This document shows positions 1 to 7,591 of a stretch of DNA of 64,000 nt, in pieces. The notes beneath the pieces were generated by a model. That model was not told the DNA's origin. It ran no database searches and was given only the letters and a program-made list of their open reading frames with translations. How positions within the stretch are numbered: the stretch's first letter is position 1; each line of letters opens with the position of its first letter. Origin of the DNA: Gemmatimonadota bacterium. Its GTDB lineage: Bacteria; Gemmatimonadota; Gemmatimonadetes; Longimicrobiales; Gaopeijiaceae. The position numbers and the translations under genes are program-made. The stretch is from positions 1-64,000 of the forward strand of contig JAWKQN010000020.1 of the NCBI GenBank assembly GCA_041390125.1, written 5' to 3'.

Positions 1-1022
1 GGGAGAGCAACTCGATCCCCGAGCGGGATTCGAGTTCGTGAACGCCAATCAGGCCGTCTTCCCGTCCTGGCGATGTGCCGCGTGCTGGGTCTCTCCCCCA
101 GCGGCTACTACGCCTGGCTGCGCCGTCCGCCGTCGAAGCGGGCGGAGCGAGACGCCGAGCTGGTGGTGAAGATCCGGGCGGTGTTCGACACCAACCGGCA
201 GGTGTACGGCCGGCCGCGCATCTTCGCTGAGCTGAAGGAGCAGGGCGAGTCCGTGAGCGAGAAGCGGGTGGGCCGGCTCATGAAGCAGGAAGAGATCCAA
301 GGTGCGAGCCGGCGCAAGCGGGGACCGAAAACCACGCGGCGCAACACGAATGCGCGGCCGGCACCCGACCTGGTCGAGCGGGACTTCACGGCCGACGGCC
401 CCGACCTCCTCTGGGTGGCCGACATCACGTACATCCCCACGTGGGCCGGATTCCTGTACTTGGCGGTCGTGCTGGACGCCTGGAGCCGCCGGATCGTCGG
501 GTGGGCCATGGCGACGCATCTGCGGACCGAGCTCGTCCTGGAGGCGCTGAACATGGCCACCTGGCAGCGGCGGCCGAGGGCGGTGATTCACCACTCGGAC
601 CAGGGCACGCAATACACGTCCGTGGCGTTTGGGCTTCGCTGCAAGGAGGTCAACGTCCGGCCCTCGATGGGCTCGGTCGGCGACGCGTACGACAACGCCC
701 TCTGCGAGAGCTTCTTTGCGACGCTCGAGTGCGAGCTCCTGGATCGGCATCGATTCGTCACCCAAGCCGAGGCACGCATGGCCGTGTTCGACTTCATCGA
801 GGGGTTCTACAACCCCCGGCGTAGGCACTCGGCACTCGGCCACGTCTCACCCATCACCTTCGAGCGGCGCCACGCTCCACAGGTGGAGGCCGATGCTGCG
901 TGATCGCTCTACCTCACCGGCCATCCCGCCCCGCTACCGCGGGGAAGCGTGGCTCTCCACGAAGGTCGGGGACAGATTGAATACCTCAGTGCTCACCCGT
1001 CCACGAAACCGGGACAGCTCCA
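1..1022 (+). mobile_element. IS3-family insertion sequence, left end outside window
   Basis: The element carries an orfB-type transposase. Its right terminus is read as the stretch ending ccgggacagctcca at about 1022, which resembles IS3-family right inverted repeats. The base after it continues a sequence (ccccgacaagagg) that is internal to the intact attC site at 1351-1512, so the element was inserted into an attC site and the right half of that site survives at 1023-1128. The left terminus and any orfA are not in the window, so target duplication cannot be tested here. Confidence 0.8.
73..903 (+). CDS. IS3-family transposase, orfB part (DDE integrase core)
   Basis: This is the catalytic half of an IS3-type transposase, which cuts and joins DNA ends. 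The HTH_21-like region (SPSGYYAWL) is followed by an rve integrase core. The catalytic triad is visible as D117 (WVADITY), D176 (HHSDQGTQ) and E212 (ALCESFF), with the DD(35)E spacing normal for IS3. Upstream, family residues (FEFVNANQAVFP) are encoded at about 20-63 in a different frame from the body, so the N-terminus is separated by a frameshift. In IS3 elements orfA and orfB are joined by programmed -1 frameshifting further upstream, so this break may instead be a mutation or a read error. The start at 73 is the first in-frame ATG and is probably not the native one. Confidence 0.85.
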   Translation: MCRVLGLSPSGYYAWLRRPPSKRAERDAELVVKIRAVFDTNRQVYGRPRIFAELKEQGESVSEKRVGRLMKQEEIQGASRRKRGPKTTRRNTNARPAPDLVERDFTADGPDLLWVADITYIPTWAGFLYLAVVLDAWSRRIVGWAMATHLRTELVLEALNMATWQRRPRAVIHHSDQGTQYTSVAFGLRCKEVNVRPSMGSVGDAYDNALCESFFATLECELLDRHRFVTQAEARMAVFDFIEGFYNPRRRHSALGHVSPITFERRHAPQVEADAA

Positions 1023-1128
1023 CCCCGACAAGAGGGGTGCGAACCCTGGCGGCTAAGGTGGGCCGACCGTAGGGTGACCTCTGAACGGGAGGAGCCGGGG
1101 CCGGTTCGGAGATCCTTGAACGTTAACC
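1023..1128 (+). repeat. attC site, right half only (left half beyond IS3)
   Basis: The sequence matches the right two-thirds of the complete attC at 1351-1512, including ggcggctaaggtgggcc and ggttcggagatccttgaac, and ends in the core GTTAACC at 1122-1128. The left half would lie beyond the IS3-family element. Confidence 0.8.
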
Positions 1129-1350
1129 GCCATGCCGCAGGTGTGTGGCGTCCAGGCCGCCCTGAACAGCGTTTGATTGGGCCTGAGGCGGCCGGGGCAG
1201 AGCAGCTCCTATCGGAGGCGGTACAAAGGCGGAACCTCCATGCGCGCACGCGGCTGGTGGCGCTGCGACCCAGTGGCCTGGCTCGGCCGGAGTCGGGATC
1301 TACTGAACAGCACTTGCAGGCGTGTGGCTCGAGCGGAAGTGCCGCACGGC
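1129..1350 (+). mobile_element. Repeated short cassette body, copy 1
   Basis: This 220-bp cassette body recurs at 1513, 1895 and 6070. No reading frame is kept in all four copies. A 38-codon frame starts at the ATG at 1240 (MRARGWWRCD...) and stops at the TAA inside the next attC core. It is shared with copy 2 but shifted in copy 4 and lacks its start in copy 3. A short inverted repeat, ggagg...cctcc, surrounds cggtacaaaggcgg. It could be a tiny-protein cassette, a small-RNA or promoter cassette, or a decayed gene. Confidence 0.7.
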
Positions 1351-1512
1351 GTTTAACAAAGGGATCTCCGGCTCCGCGCCGCGATGCGGCGCTCCGTCCC
1401 AACCGGCCCCCGACAAGAGGGGTGCGGACCCTGGCGGCTAAGGTGGGCCGGCCGTAGGGTGACCTTGAACGGGAGCAGCCGGGGCCGGTTCGGAGATCCT
1501 TGAACGTTAACC
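1351..1512 (+). repeat. attC site
   Basis: The left core is GTTTAAC (1351-1357) and the right core is GTTAACC (1506-1512). Flanking arms aaagggatctccgg and cggagatccttgaac pair. The 162-bp site contains an internal hairpin gcgccgcgatgcggcgc. Confidence 0.87.
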
Positions 1513-1734
1513 GCCATGCCGTAGGTGTGTGGCGTCCAGGCCGCCCTGAACAGCGTTGGATGGGCTTCTGAGGCGGCCGGGCAGAGCAGCTCCTGACGGA
1601 GGCGGTACAAAGGCGGAACCTCCATGCGCGCACGCGGACGGTGGCGCTGCGACGAGGTGGCCTGGCTCGCCCGGAGTCGGGATCTACTGAACAGCACTTG
1701 CAGGCGTGTGGCTCGAGCGGAAGTGCCGCACGGC
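1513..1734 (+). mobile_element. Repeated short cassette body, copy 2
   Basis: This is nearly identical to copy 1 with scattered 1-2 base indels. The 38-codon frame (start 1624, MRARGRWRCDEVAW...) is intact and ends in the following attC core. The upstream small frame of copy 1 is closed after two codons here (ATG CCG TAG). It sits in tandem with copies 1 and 3. Confidence 0.7.
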
Positions 1735-1894
1735 GTTTAACAAAGGATTCCGGTTCCGCGCCGCGATGCGGCGCCCGTCCCAACCGGCCCCTGACGACCA
1801 GAGTTGCCGACCCTGGCGGCTAAGGTGAGCCCGCCGTAGCGTGACCTTGAACGGGAGCAGCCGGGGCCGGTTCGGAGATCCTTGAACGTTAACC
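1735..1894 (+). repeat. attC site
   Basis: Left core GTTTAAC 1735-1741, right core GTTAACC 1888-1894. It is a close relative of the sites at 1351 and 2113, with pairing arms aaaggattccgg and cggagatccttgaac. Confidence 0.87.
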
Positions 1895-2112
1895 GCCATG
1901 CCGTAGGTGTGGCGTCCAGGCCGCCCTGAACAGCTGTGGATGCGCTCCCGAGGCGGCCCGGACTAAGCAGCCCCTATCGGAGGCGGTACAAAGGTGGAAC
2001 CTCCCCGCACGCGGCTGGTGGCGCTGCGACGGAGTAGCCTGGCTCGGCCGGGAGTCGGGATCCACTGAACTGCACTTGCAGGCGTGGGGCCTGAGCGGAA
2101 GTGCCGCACGGC
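1895..2112 (+). mobile_element. Repeated short cassette body, copy 3
   Basis: This is the most diverged of the three tandem copies. The atgcgcg that begins the 38-codon frame in copies 1 and 2 is missing (cctccccgcacgcgg), so that frame has no start here. The blocks ggaggcggtacaaagg, gtggcgctgcgac and gcggaagtgccgcacggcg are kept. Block conservation with frame loss argues against a protein being the conserved product, unless the indels are read errors. Confidence 0.65.
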
Positions 2113-2277
2113 GTCTAACAAAGGGATTCCGGCTCCGCGCCGCACTGACGCGGCGCTCCGTCCCAACCGGCCCCCGACGAGCGGGGTGCGGACCCTGGCG
2201 GCCAAGGTGAGCCGGCCGTAGGGTGACCTCTGAACGGGAGCAGCCGGGGCCGGTTCGGAGATCCTTGAACGTTAAGC
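2113..2277 (+). repeat. attC site
   Basis: Left core GTCTAAC 2113-2119, right core GTTAAGC 2271-2277. It is a 165-bp member of the long family. Confidence 0.85.
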
Positions 2278-2316
2278 GGCATCACTAGGACGTAAGCCGT
2301 GGAAGGGAGGAGAGGC

Positions 2317-2709
2317 ATGGTAGGAAATGACATGTTCGACTACCTCGACGGGCTGGCTGGGCAGACGTTCCCGCCGCTGCTGCTCGAGGTTCTCCTGAAG
2401 TCCGGGCGGACCTTCTATCTGAAGAACGTCTTCTATCCCAATCGGGAGACGGAGATGATCGCCCTTCGAGTCTGGGATCTTCGAGCCGCAGATGTGCAGA
2501 GCTTGCCGGAGAAGCTGAATGCGGTACCGGATCGCGATACCTGGGAGAACTTTCGTGAGATCGATGCCAATTTGGATCAGGCAAACCTGTGGGTCCCGCT
2601 CGCCGAGATCGAAGGCTTCATGGAGTGGCATGAGAGATACTGGCCACAGCCGAAGAACGACGAGAAGGCCCAGATTGGATTCTTCTCGCCACTACGCGAG
2701 ACCGATTGA
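2317..2709 (+). CDS. Hypothetical cassette protein, 130 aa
   Basis: I do not recognise the family. The start at 2317 is preferred over 2299 because a strong ribosome site (gggaggaga) lies just before it. The protein begins MVGNDMFDYLDG, contains a beta-rich segment (LLEVLLKSGRTFYLKNVFY, then MIALRVWDLRAAD) and ends in an aromatic, charged tail (FMEWHERYW). It has no signal peptide and no membrane segment, so it is probably cytoplasmic. The gene fills its cassette, with 39 bases from the left core and 23 bases to the next attC, which is the normal geometry of an integron cassette. Single-gene cassettes of unknown function are the commonest kind. Confidence 0.75.
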   Translation: MVGNDMFDYLDGLAGQTFPPLLLEVLLKSGRTFYLKNVFYPNRETEMIALRVWDLRAADVQSLPEKLNAVPDRDTWENFREIDANLDQANLWVPLAEIEGFMEWHERYWPQPKNDEKAQIGFFSPLRETD

Positions 2710-2732
2710 TCATACTGAACGGACGTGACACC

Positions 2733-2895
2733 GCTTAACAGAAGGGTTTCCGGCTCCGCGCCGCCCTTCGTGCGTCGCTCCGTCCCAACCGGCCCTTCAG
2801 CCAGGCAGGCGGCCCTGGCGCCTACGGTGGCCCGGGCGTAGGGTGACCGGAGACGGGAGCAGACGGGCCGGCTCGGAAACCCCGAAACGTTATCG
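2733..2895 (+). repeat. attC site
   Basis: Left core GCTTAAC 2733-2739, right core GTTATCG 2889-2895. Arms gggtttccggctc and ggctcggaaacccc pair. From here on several sites use the GTTATCN core in place of GTTAACC. Confidence 0.85.
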
Positions 2896-2920
2896 GCCAT
2901 GGCAGAAGGTAAGGGTGCCA

Positions 2921-2949
2921 TTGACAACCATGGTACTCAGTACCATAAT
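2921..2949 (+). promoter_or_regulatory. higBA promoter with operator between -35 and -10
   Basis: TTGACA (2921-2926) and CATAAT (2944-2949) are separated by 17 bases. The spacer and -10 contain a perfect palindrome, ATGGTACT-C-AGTACCAT (2930-2946), well placed for binding by the HigA-type repressor encoded downstream. The -10 box ends five bases before the toxin ATG at 2955, so the transcript is probably leaderless or nearly so. Confidence 0.75.
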
Positions 2950-2954
2950 GCCAG

Positions 2955-3305
2955 ATGGCCCGCTCGGACTCCTACATCGAGTTTGTCACGACGTCGATGT
3001 TCGAGACGTCGGCGAAGAAGCTCCTCACGGAAGAGGATCGGCGGGAGTTGGAGCTGCTCCTGCTCGAGGATCCGAGGCGCGGGGACGTGGTTCCTCGAAC
3101 CGGCGGATTCCGTAAGGTTCGATTTGCCCGTCCCAGCCGGAAGGAGGGAAAGAGCGGCGGTACGCGGGTGATCTACTACTTCATTCAGCGTACGGACCGC
3201 ATCTACCTGATCGAAGTGTACGCCAAGGGAGTGAAGGGCGACCTCACGCGGTCCGAGGAGCATGCCTTGCGGGACGTTGCGCGCGTCCTTGAGGGAGAGA
3301 GATGA
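2955..3305 (+). CDS. higB: HigB/RelE-type toxin
   Basis: This 116-aa protein has the layout of RelE-superfamily toxins that cut mRNA at the ribosome. It has an N-terminal helix pair (FETSAKKLLTEEDRRELELLLLEDP), a strand with RKVRFARPSRKEGKSGGTRVIYYF, and a C-terminal strand IYLIEVYAKG. The segment GGTRVIYYFIQRTDRIYLIEVYAKG is typical of the HigB/RelE toxin type paired with a downstream Xre antitoxin. The gene order is toxin first, and the toxin stop overlaps the antitoxin start (ATGA, 3302-3305), so the two are translationally coupled. Such pairs are common in chromosomal integrons and are thought to stabilise cassette arrays. No frameshift is seen. Activity is inferred from family resemblance only. 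Confidence 0.85.
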   Translation: MARSDSYIEFVTTSMFETSAKKLLTEEDRRELELLLLEDPRRGDVVPRTGGFRKVRFARPSRKEGKSGGTRVIYYFIQRTDRIYLIEVYAKGVKGDLTRSEEHALRDVARVLEGER

Positions 3306-3682
3306 TGGCACGTCGAGCGAAGGGAACGTTTGGACAGCGCCTGCTGGAGTCGGCCCGGGAGGCGGCCCGGATTGAGCGAGGAGAGGCTGAGCCCGGGCGG
3401 GTCACGCGGTATACGGTGGCCGAGGCGGAGGTCGAGCCTCCGCCTCAGTACGGGGCGGATCGGATTCGGGAGATCCGTGACCAGATGGAGGTCTCTCAGT
3501 CGCTCTTCGCGGCAGCTCTGAACGTCAGCCCGGAAACGATCCGGGCTTGGGAGCAGGGGAAGCGGGAGCCAGACGGCCCAACCCTTCGGTTGCTCGAAGT
3601 CGCGGAGCAGCATCCGGAAGTCTTCCTGGGCAAACTGCGCAGGCGGACGAGCCGCGGTCGACCGAAAGCCAAGTCGGCATAG
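3302..3682 (+). CDS. higA: HigA-type antitoxin, Xre helix-turn-helix
   Basis: This 126-aa antitoxin has a basic N-terminal region (residues 1-50) and a Cro/C1-type helix-turn-helix at about residues 65-105. The recognition segment SQSLFAAALNVSPETIRAWEQGKREP is typical of the family. The C-terminus is basic (RRRTSRGRPKAKSA). In HigBA systems the antitoxin neutralises the toxin and represses its own promoter. The palindrome at 2930-2946 fits as its target. Two ATG codons (3302, 3305) are possible starts. The first gives the 4-base overlap with the toxin gene. Confidence 0.87.
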   Translation: MMARRAKGTFGQRLLESAREAARIERGEAEPGRVTRYTVAEAEVEPPPQYGADRIREIRDQMEVSQSLFAAALNVSPETIRAWEQGKREPDGPTLRLLEVAEQHPEVFLGKLRRRTSRGRPKAKSA

Positions 3683-3720
3683 TGTACGGCCCACGGCGGC
3701 GGCAGGTGGAGGACCACGGC

Positions 3721-3815
3721 CGATAACAAACAGTTGCCGCCTCCGCTCTCTACGTTCGCTCCGGTGAATCACGGCGCGCTTTGCGCGCCGCGCCGGCAAC
3801 TTGGGAACGTTATCA
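3721..3815 (+). repeat. attC site, short type
   Basis: Left core CGATAAC 3721-3727, right core GTTATCA 3809-3815, total 95 bp. Arms aaacagttgccg and cggcaacttggg pair. The inner part differs from the long sites, so this cassette probably came from another integron lineage. Confidence 0.83.
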
Positions 3816-3907
3816 GAAACCCGAGCGACGTGAGTGAGGGAGCCAGCGGGCCGGGGAAGGTGTATTCTTGGGGGCAGACCAAAGAACCCACCCCGGAGGG
3901 GACATCC

Positions 3908-4138
3908 ATGGGAACTGACGCTACTGAGCGGCTGGAGGCCGTGGCCCTGGCGTTGCCTCGAAAGGAGAGAGCTCGCCTGGCTCAGCGCCTAATCGAGAGC
4001 CTGGATGACGACCCCGAGGTCGAGGAGGCCTGGGCTGTGGAGATCCAGCGCCGGCTCGACTCGATCGATCGAGGTGAAGTGGAGTTGATCCCGGCGGAGC
4101 AGGTTCTGGCCGAAGCCCGGCGCCGGGTCGGCTCCTGA
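3908..4138 (+). CDS. Addiction-module antitoxin (short acidic type)
   Basis: This 76-aa protein resembles the addiction-module / putative antitoxin family that pairs with ParE/RelE toxins. It carries the segment LPRKERARLAQRLIESLDDDPEVEEAWAVEI, followed by a helix with IDRGEVELIPAEQVLAEARRR. In this family the N-terminal half is an oligomerising, DNA-contacting region and the C-terminal half wraps the toxin. The ATG at 3908 has a good ribosome site (cggagggg). Its stop codon is directly followed by the toxin GTG start, so the pair is one transcription unit. The antitoxin-first order is the reverse of that in the preceding higBA cassette. Confidence 0.85.
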   Translation: MGTDATERLEAVALALPRKERARLAQRLIESLDDDPEVEEAWAVEIQRRLDSIDRGEVELIPAEQVLAEARRRVGS

Positions 4139-4429
4139 GTGCGCGTCGTCCTAGCGAGTCCTGCGGCGCAGGACCTCCTGAGAGCGATCGATTTCTACAA
4201 CGACCTGGCTCCGGGTCTCGGAACGGATCTCCTAGATGAATTTGAAGCAGGGCTCGGGCAGATCACGGAGTTCCCCGAAGCCGGCTCCCCCTACCTGAAG
4301 AATACGCGACGGACGCTGCTGCGTCGGTTCCCCTTCTCGATCGTGTACCGCGTGAGGGCGGATGCACTTGAGGTGGTCGCTCTGGCGCATCGGTCCCGAA
4401 GGCCTGGCTATTGGACGGAGCGGTCGTAG
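4139..4429 (+). CDS. RelE/ParE-type toxin
   Basis: This 96-aa toxin has the ParE-like pattern SPAAQDLLRAIDFYNDLAPGLG, with the helix EFEAGLGQITEFPEAGSPYLK, then RRTLLRRFPFSIVYRV and a C-terminal VVALAHRSRRPGYW. The GxPY and HRxRRPGYW motifs are characteristic of this branch. It starts with GTG immediately after the antitoxin stop codon (no spacer), which implies translational coupling. The predicted target is gyrase (ParE) or mRNA (RelE). The sequence alone does not decide between them. It is intact. Confidence 0.87.
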   Translation: MRVVLASPAAQDLLRAIDFYNDLAPGLGTDLLDEFEAGLGQITEFPEAGSPYLKNTRRTLLRRFPFSIVYRVRADALEVVALAHRSRRPGYWTERS

Positions 4430-4485
4430 CGGCGCCCACACCGTGTCTGTTGAAGTACACCGTTTGTGTTGAAGTGACGGGCTTC

Positions 4486-4650
4486 TGATAACAACAGGTT
4501 TCCGGCTTCGCGTCGCGCCTGCGGCGCGGCGCTCCGACCCAACCGGCCCGTTCGACCGGTCGGGCGTCCCTGGCGGCTAGACTGGCCCGGGCGTAGGGTG
4601 CCCGGAGACGGGAGCAGCCGGGCCGGTTCGGAAACCCCGAAACGTTATCC
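4486..4650 (+). repeat. attC site
   Basis: Left core TGATAAC 4486-4492, right core GTTATCC 4644-4650, 165 bp. Arms aggtttccggcttcg and cggttcggaaacccc pair. Confidence 0.85.
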
Positions 4651-4713
4651 AACATGGCTTGGACGAGAGGGTTGAAGGGCCGCCAACACCTTGGATGGAC
4701 AACGCGGAGCCGA

Positions 4714-5876
4714 ATGGCTAGGACGTTCCTGATCTGTTCGGCGATGGTGCTTCTACCTGTAGCGGCTGGGCAGCAGGTGATCGAGGCAGGCGGACCTCCG
4801 GCGTGGGGCGATGGTCCACGACTTGTCGAGGAGGTGCGGATCGGCGACGAGGGAACTGACGAGTACCTCTTCGGGACCGTCGCTGGGGTAGTGGTGCTCC
4901 CGGATGGGAGATCTGGGTCGGCGACTCTCAGCAGCACCTGATCCGGCGGTACGATAGGGACGGCACATACATCGGGAGCCGGCCGCGAAGGGGAAGGGCC
5001 TGGAGAGTTTGCGTATCCTTCAAACATGAGACGCCTCCGGACGGGACGATCGCGGTATGGGATCCGGGGCTAGTCCGATTAAGCCTGTTCGCCCCAGATG
5101 GGGGACTCGTGGATAGCTTCAACCCACCGACGTTCATGGTGGGTGGCCCGCTCGAGGAACTAGAGGTAGATCCTGAAGGGAATCTCCATCTCCTGAAGGC
5201 GTCGCTTCTTGGCCCCGGCCGCGCGCGGTTCTATTGGCTGGAGCTGGATCGAACTGGCCAGGTCTTGGACTCGACGTTTGTGCTCCCGGGTGAGACCGTC
5301 GGCTCGGTGGACCCGACTACGACACTCTCGGCCCTCAGTCCGAAAGGCTACGTCGTTTCTGGACGCACCGACCAGTATGTGCTCTTCCTCCACCGGGAAG
5401 AAGGCGTAGTGCAGATCCGCCACGAGTGGGAGCCGGTCGAGTACAAACGTGAGGAGCGAAGGGAGAAGCAGTTCCTGGCGGAAGTCATGTCGGACCGGAC
5501 CGGACGACCGGAGGGCAGAATCGGCCAGACGAAGCCCGCCTTCAAAGCTCTCTTCGTGGACTCGGAAGGAAGGTTCTGGATCGAGCGGTACGCCGAGGGT
5601 CACAATGAGGGTGAGTCTCCAGGGGAAGAATCCAGGCGGCTTGAGGGATGCCGATTCATGGGAGCCTCACGCGCCGAGTGTGACAAGGGTATCCGCACTT
5701 GGCACGACGAACTCGTTTTCGACGTCCTCGGGACGGAGGGGACCTACATCGGCACCCTCCGCTTTCCGACTCGTAGAACGAAGATCTGGCATGCGGCCGG
5801 CAGCACACTGTGGGTTACAGAGCAGAACGAATACGACGAGTCATTTGTGGTGCGCTACCGGATCGAAAGGCCGTAG
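4714..5876 (+). pseudogene. Secreted 6-bladed beta-propeller, frameshifted
   Basis: The gene starts at 4714 (MARTFLICSAMVLLPVAAGQQ, a signal peptide) and ends at 5876. Three frames must be joined to follow the protein. The first gives ...VVVLPDGR, then a shift near 4911 gives WVGDSQQHLIRRYDRDGTY. A further shift near 4978 gives GREGEGPGEFAYPSN, and another near 5033 gives PDGTIAVWD, after which the frame stays open from 5109. The GxEGxGPGEF and LPDG motifs mark the NHL-like propellers that are abundant elsewhere in this window (18825, 24739, 37845). The residues around each shift are well preserved, so single-base read errors are as likely as decay. A paralogue of a chromosomal family inside an integron cassette is unusual. 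Confidence 0.75.
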
Positions 5877-5903
5877 GTCGCCCGGGGGGCACGACGCCAC
5901 GTT

Positions 5904-6069
5904 GGATAACAAGAGGGTTTCCGGCTTCGCGCCACGCCTTCGGCGCGGCGCTTCGTCCCAACCGGCCTTCGAGCCCAGCCGACAGCCCTAGCGGATAAGA
6001 TGCTCTAGGACGTAGCTTGACCCGAGACGGGAGTAGCCGGGCCGGTTCGGAAACCCCGAAACGTTAACC
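5904..6069 (+). repeat. attC site
   Basis: Left core GGATAAC 5904-5910, right core GTTAACC 6063-6069, 166 bp. Arms gggtttccggcttcg and cggttcggaaacccc pair. Confidence 0.85.
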
Positions 6070-6284
6070 GCCATGCCATCGGTGTGTGGCATTCAGGCCG
6101 CCCTGAACAGCGTTGGAGTGGGCTTGGAGGCGGCCGGGGCAGGCCTGCCGGAGACGGTACAAAGGCGGAACCTCCATGCGCGCACGCGGACGGTGGCGCT
6201 GCGACGAGGTGGCCTGGCCTGCCCGGATTCGATCTACTGAACAGCGCTTGCAGGCGTGTGTCTCGAGCGGAAGTGCCGCACGGC
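6070..6284 (+). mobile_element. Repeated short cassette body, copy 4 (non-tandem)
   Basis: This is the same 215-220 bp body as at 1129, 1513 and 1895, but about 4 kb away and behind a different attC. Here an ATG at 6073 opens 55 codons (MPSVCGIQAALNSVG...), while the 38-codon frame of copies 1 and 2 is shifted by a 2-base loss near 6228. Movement of one cassette to two array positions is expected from integrase activity. Confidence 0.7.
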
Positions 6285-6446
6285 GTTTAACAAAGGGGAT
6301 TCCGGCTTCGCGCCGCGAGATGCGGCGCTCCGACCCAACCGGCCCTGAGGACCAGGCGCCGGCCCTGGCGGCTAAGGTGGTCCAGACGTAGGGTGTCGGA
6401 AGGCGGGAGCAGCCGGGGCCGGTTCGGAAGCCCCGAAACGTTATAA
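6285..6446 (+). repeat. attC site
   Basis: Left core GTTTAAC 6285-6291, right core GTTATAA 6440-6446, 162 bp. Confidence 0.83.
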
Positions 6447-6522
6447 GAAAGCCCGCAGGAAGCCGGATCCGTGAAAACGGACCGGTTCGTGGGGGTGGTT
6501 GAGGTAGGGATATGGCTTCAGG

Positions 6523-6826
6523 TCAGGTGACGTAGGCGGGCTCGATTTTGGGCGAGTTCGCCTGCTTGGTCGGAGTCCAGGGCGTTCCAGAGGTCGACGG
6601 CCTGTTGGAGGTTCAGCCAGAACTCGGGCTCGGTGCTAGTGGAATCGAGCCAGTCGGAGGGCAGTGTCCGGCGTGACCGAGCGCTTGCCCTTCACGATCT
6701 CATTCATGCGGGGTAGGACATCCGCAGGCGCTGGGCGGCCTCTTCTGCGTGATCCCGAGAGGGATCAGGAAGTCTTCAAGGAAGATCTCGCCGGGATGGG
6801 TTGGGCGTCGGCTTTGGCAAGCGCAT
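6523..6826 (-). pseudogene. higA: HigA-type antitoxin, frameshifted, inverted in its cassette
   Basis: Joining reading frames on the minus strand from the ATG at 6826 recovers a HigA-family antitoxin: MRLPKPTP, THPGEIFLEDFLIPLGITQ, EAAQRLRMSYP, MNEIVKGKRSVTPDTALRLARF, and TEPEFWLNLQQAVDLWNALDSD. The helix-turn-helix and the EFWLNLQ motif are diagnostic for HigA proteins that pair with short HigB toxins. At least four single-base shifts are needed. It follows the toxin gene at 6839-7144 and runs against the array direction, an orientation known for toxin-antitoxin cassettes that carry their own promoter. About 75 bases between the attC and this gene hold nothing I recognise. Confidence 0.75.
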
Positions 6827-6838
6827 GGTGGCACCTCG

Positions 6839-7144
6839 TCATTCAGAGCAGCTCAATCGATAGTCCACGATCTTTACGTCTTCGGGTCCCATCTCGGTCC
6901 ATCGGAAGCAGACCCGGTATTGATCGTTGATTCGGATGGAGTGAAGCCCGGTGCGGTTGCCCTTGAGCTTCTCGAGCCTGAGGCCGGGAAGGACAGGGAG
7001 ACCAGAGACACGGCCGCGTTCAGTTGGTCGAGGGTTCTGGAGGCACGCGCGTGAAGTGCGGACGCCAACGTCTTCCGGGCAGCCTTGGAGTCGGTGCCAT
7101 CGAAGATGTCCTCGGTACCCTCGGTCCTTGAACGATAGGATCAA
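6839..7144 (-). pseudogene. higB: HigB-type toxin, with two compensating frameshifts
   Basis: The start (TTG at 7144, MILSFKDRG) and the end (LEKLKGNRTGLHSIRINDQYRVCFRWTE then VKIVDY) are in one frame. The middle (GTEDIFDGTDSKAARKTL...LDQLNAAVSL) is in another, so a shift near 7117 and one near 6975 cancel out. Corrected, it matches short HigB toxins very well (RINDQYRICFRW and DVEIVDYH in relatives). The encoded product as written would have about 45 wrong residues in its middle and is probably inactive unless the shifts are read errors. It lies directly upstream of the antitoxin on the same strand. Confidence 0.78.
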
Positions 7145-7278
7145 CGGATCAGTCGTCCGGGGGGAGAGGTTATTTATGCTTGCTGGTAACCATAAAGCGG
7201 CGGGCCGGAACAGGCAAGAAGGGGGCCCCCCGTGAGGGCAGGGGTTGGCGGGTGGGTTTGCGACGACCGCGGGCCATC

Positions 7279-7371
7279 TTATAACACACGGTGAGCGGCC
7301 GCGGCAGTGCCGCTACGCCCCTCTGGGACACCCGCCTTGCGGCGGGCGTCGCTCACCTAGAAACGTTATCG
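7279..7371 (+). repeat. attC site, short type
   Basis: Left core TTATAAC 7279-7285, right core GTTATCG 7365-7371, 93 bp. Arms cacggtgagcgg and gtcgctcacctag pair. It is similar in size to the site at 3721. Confidence 0.82.
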
Positions 7372-7591
7372 GGCACGGAAGCGACGAGCGAGGCCGCATG
7401 GTCTGGGACTATCAGGAAGGGCAGAGCCTGGAAGATCGCCGCTGCCATTCACACCTACGACGATAGCCGGCGAAGCACTGTGATGACTTTGAAGGAGCAG
7501 CCCGAGATGCAGCCCGGGCACTCGACCATCTTGGGAGTCAGGTAATCGAGGGCCTCAGCGATCTTTACGGCTTCCGGCTGCCCTGCAGCAG

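Noticed and set aside
1353..2333. Minus-strand frames through the attC sites (shared VNVQGSPNRPRLLPF phrases)
   Set aside because: The repeated phrase is the translated attC itself, so it is explained by the recombination site and not by a protein family.
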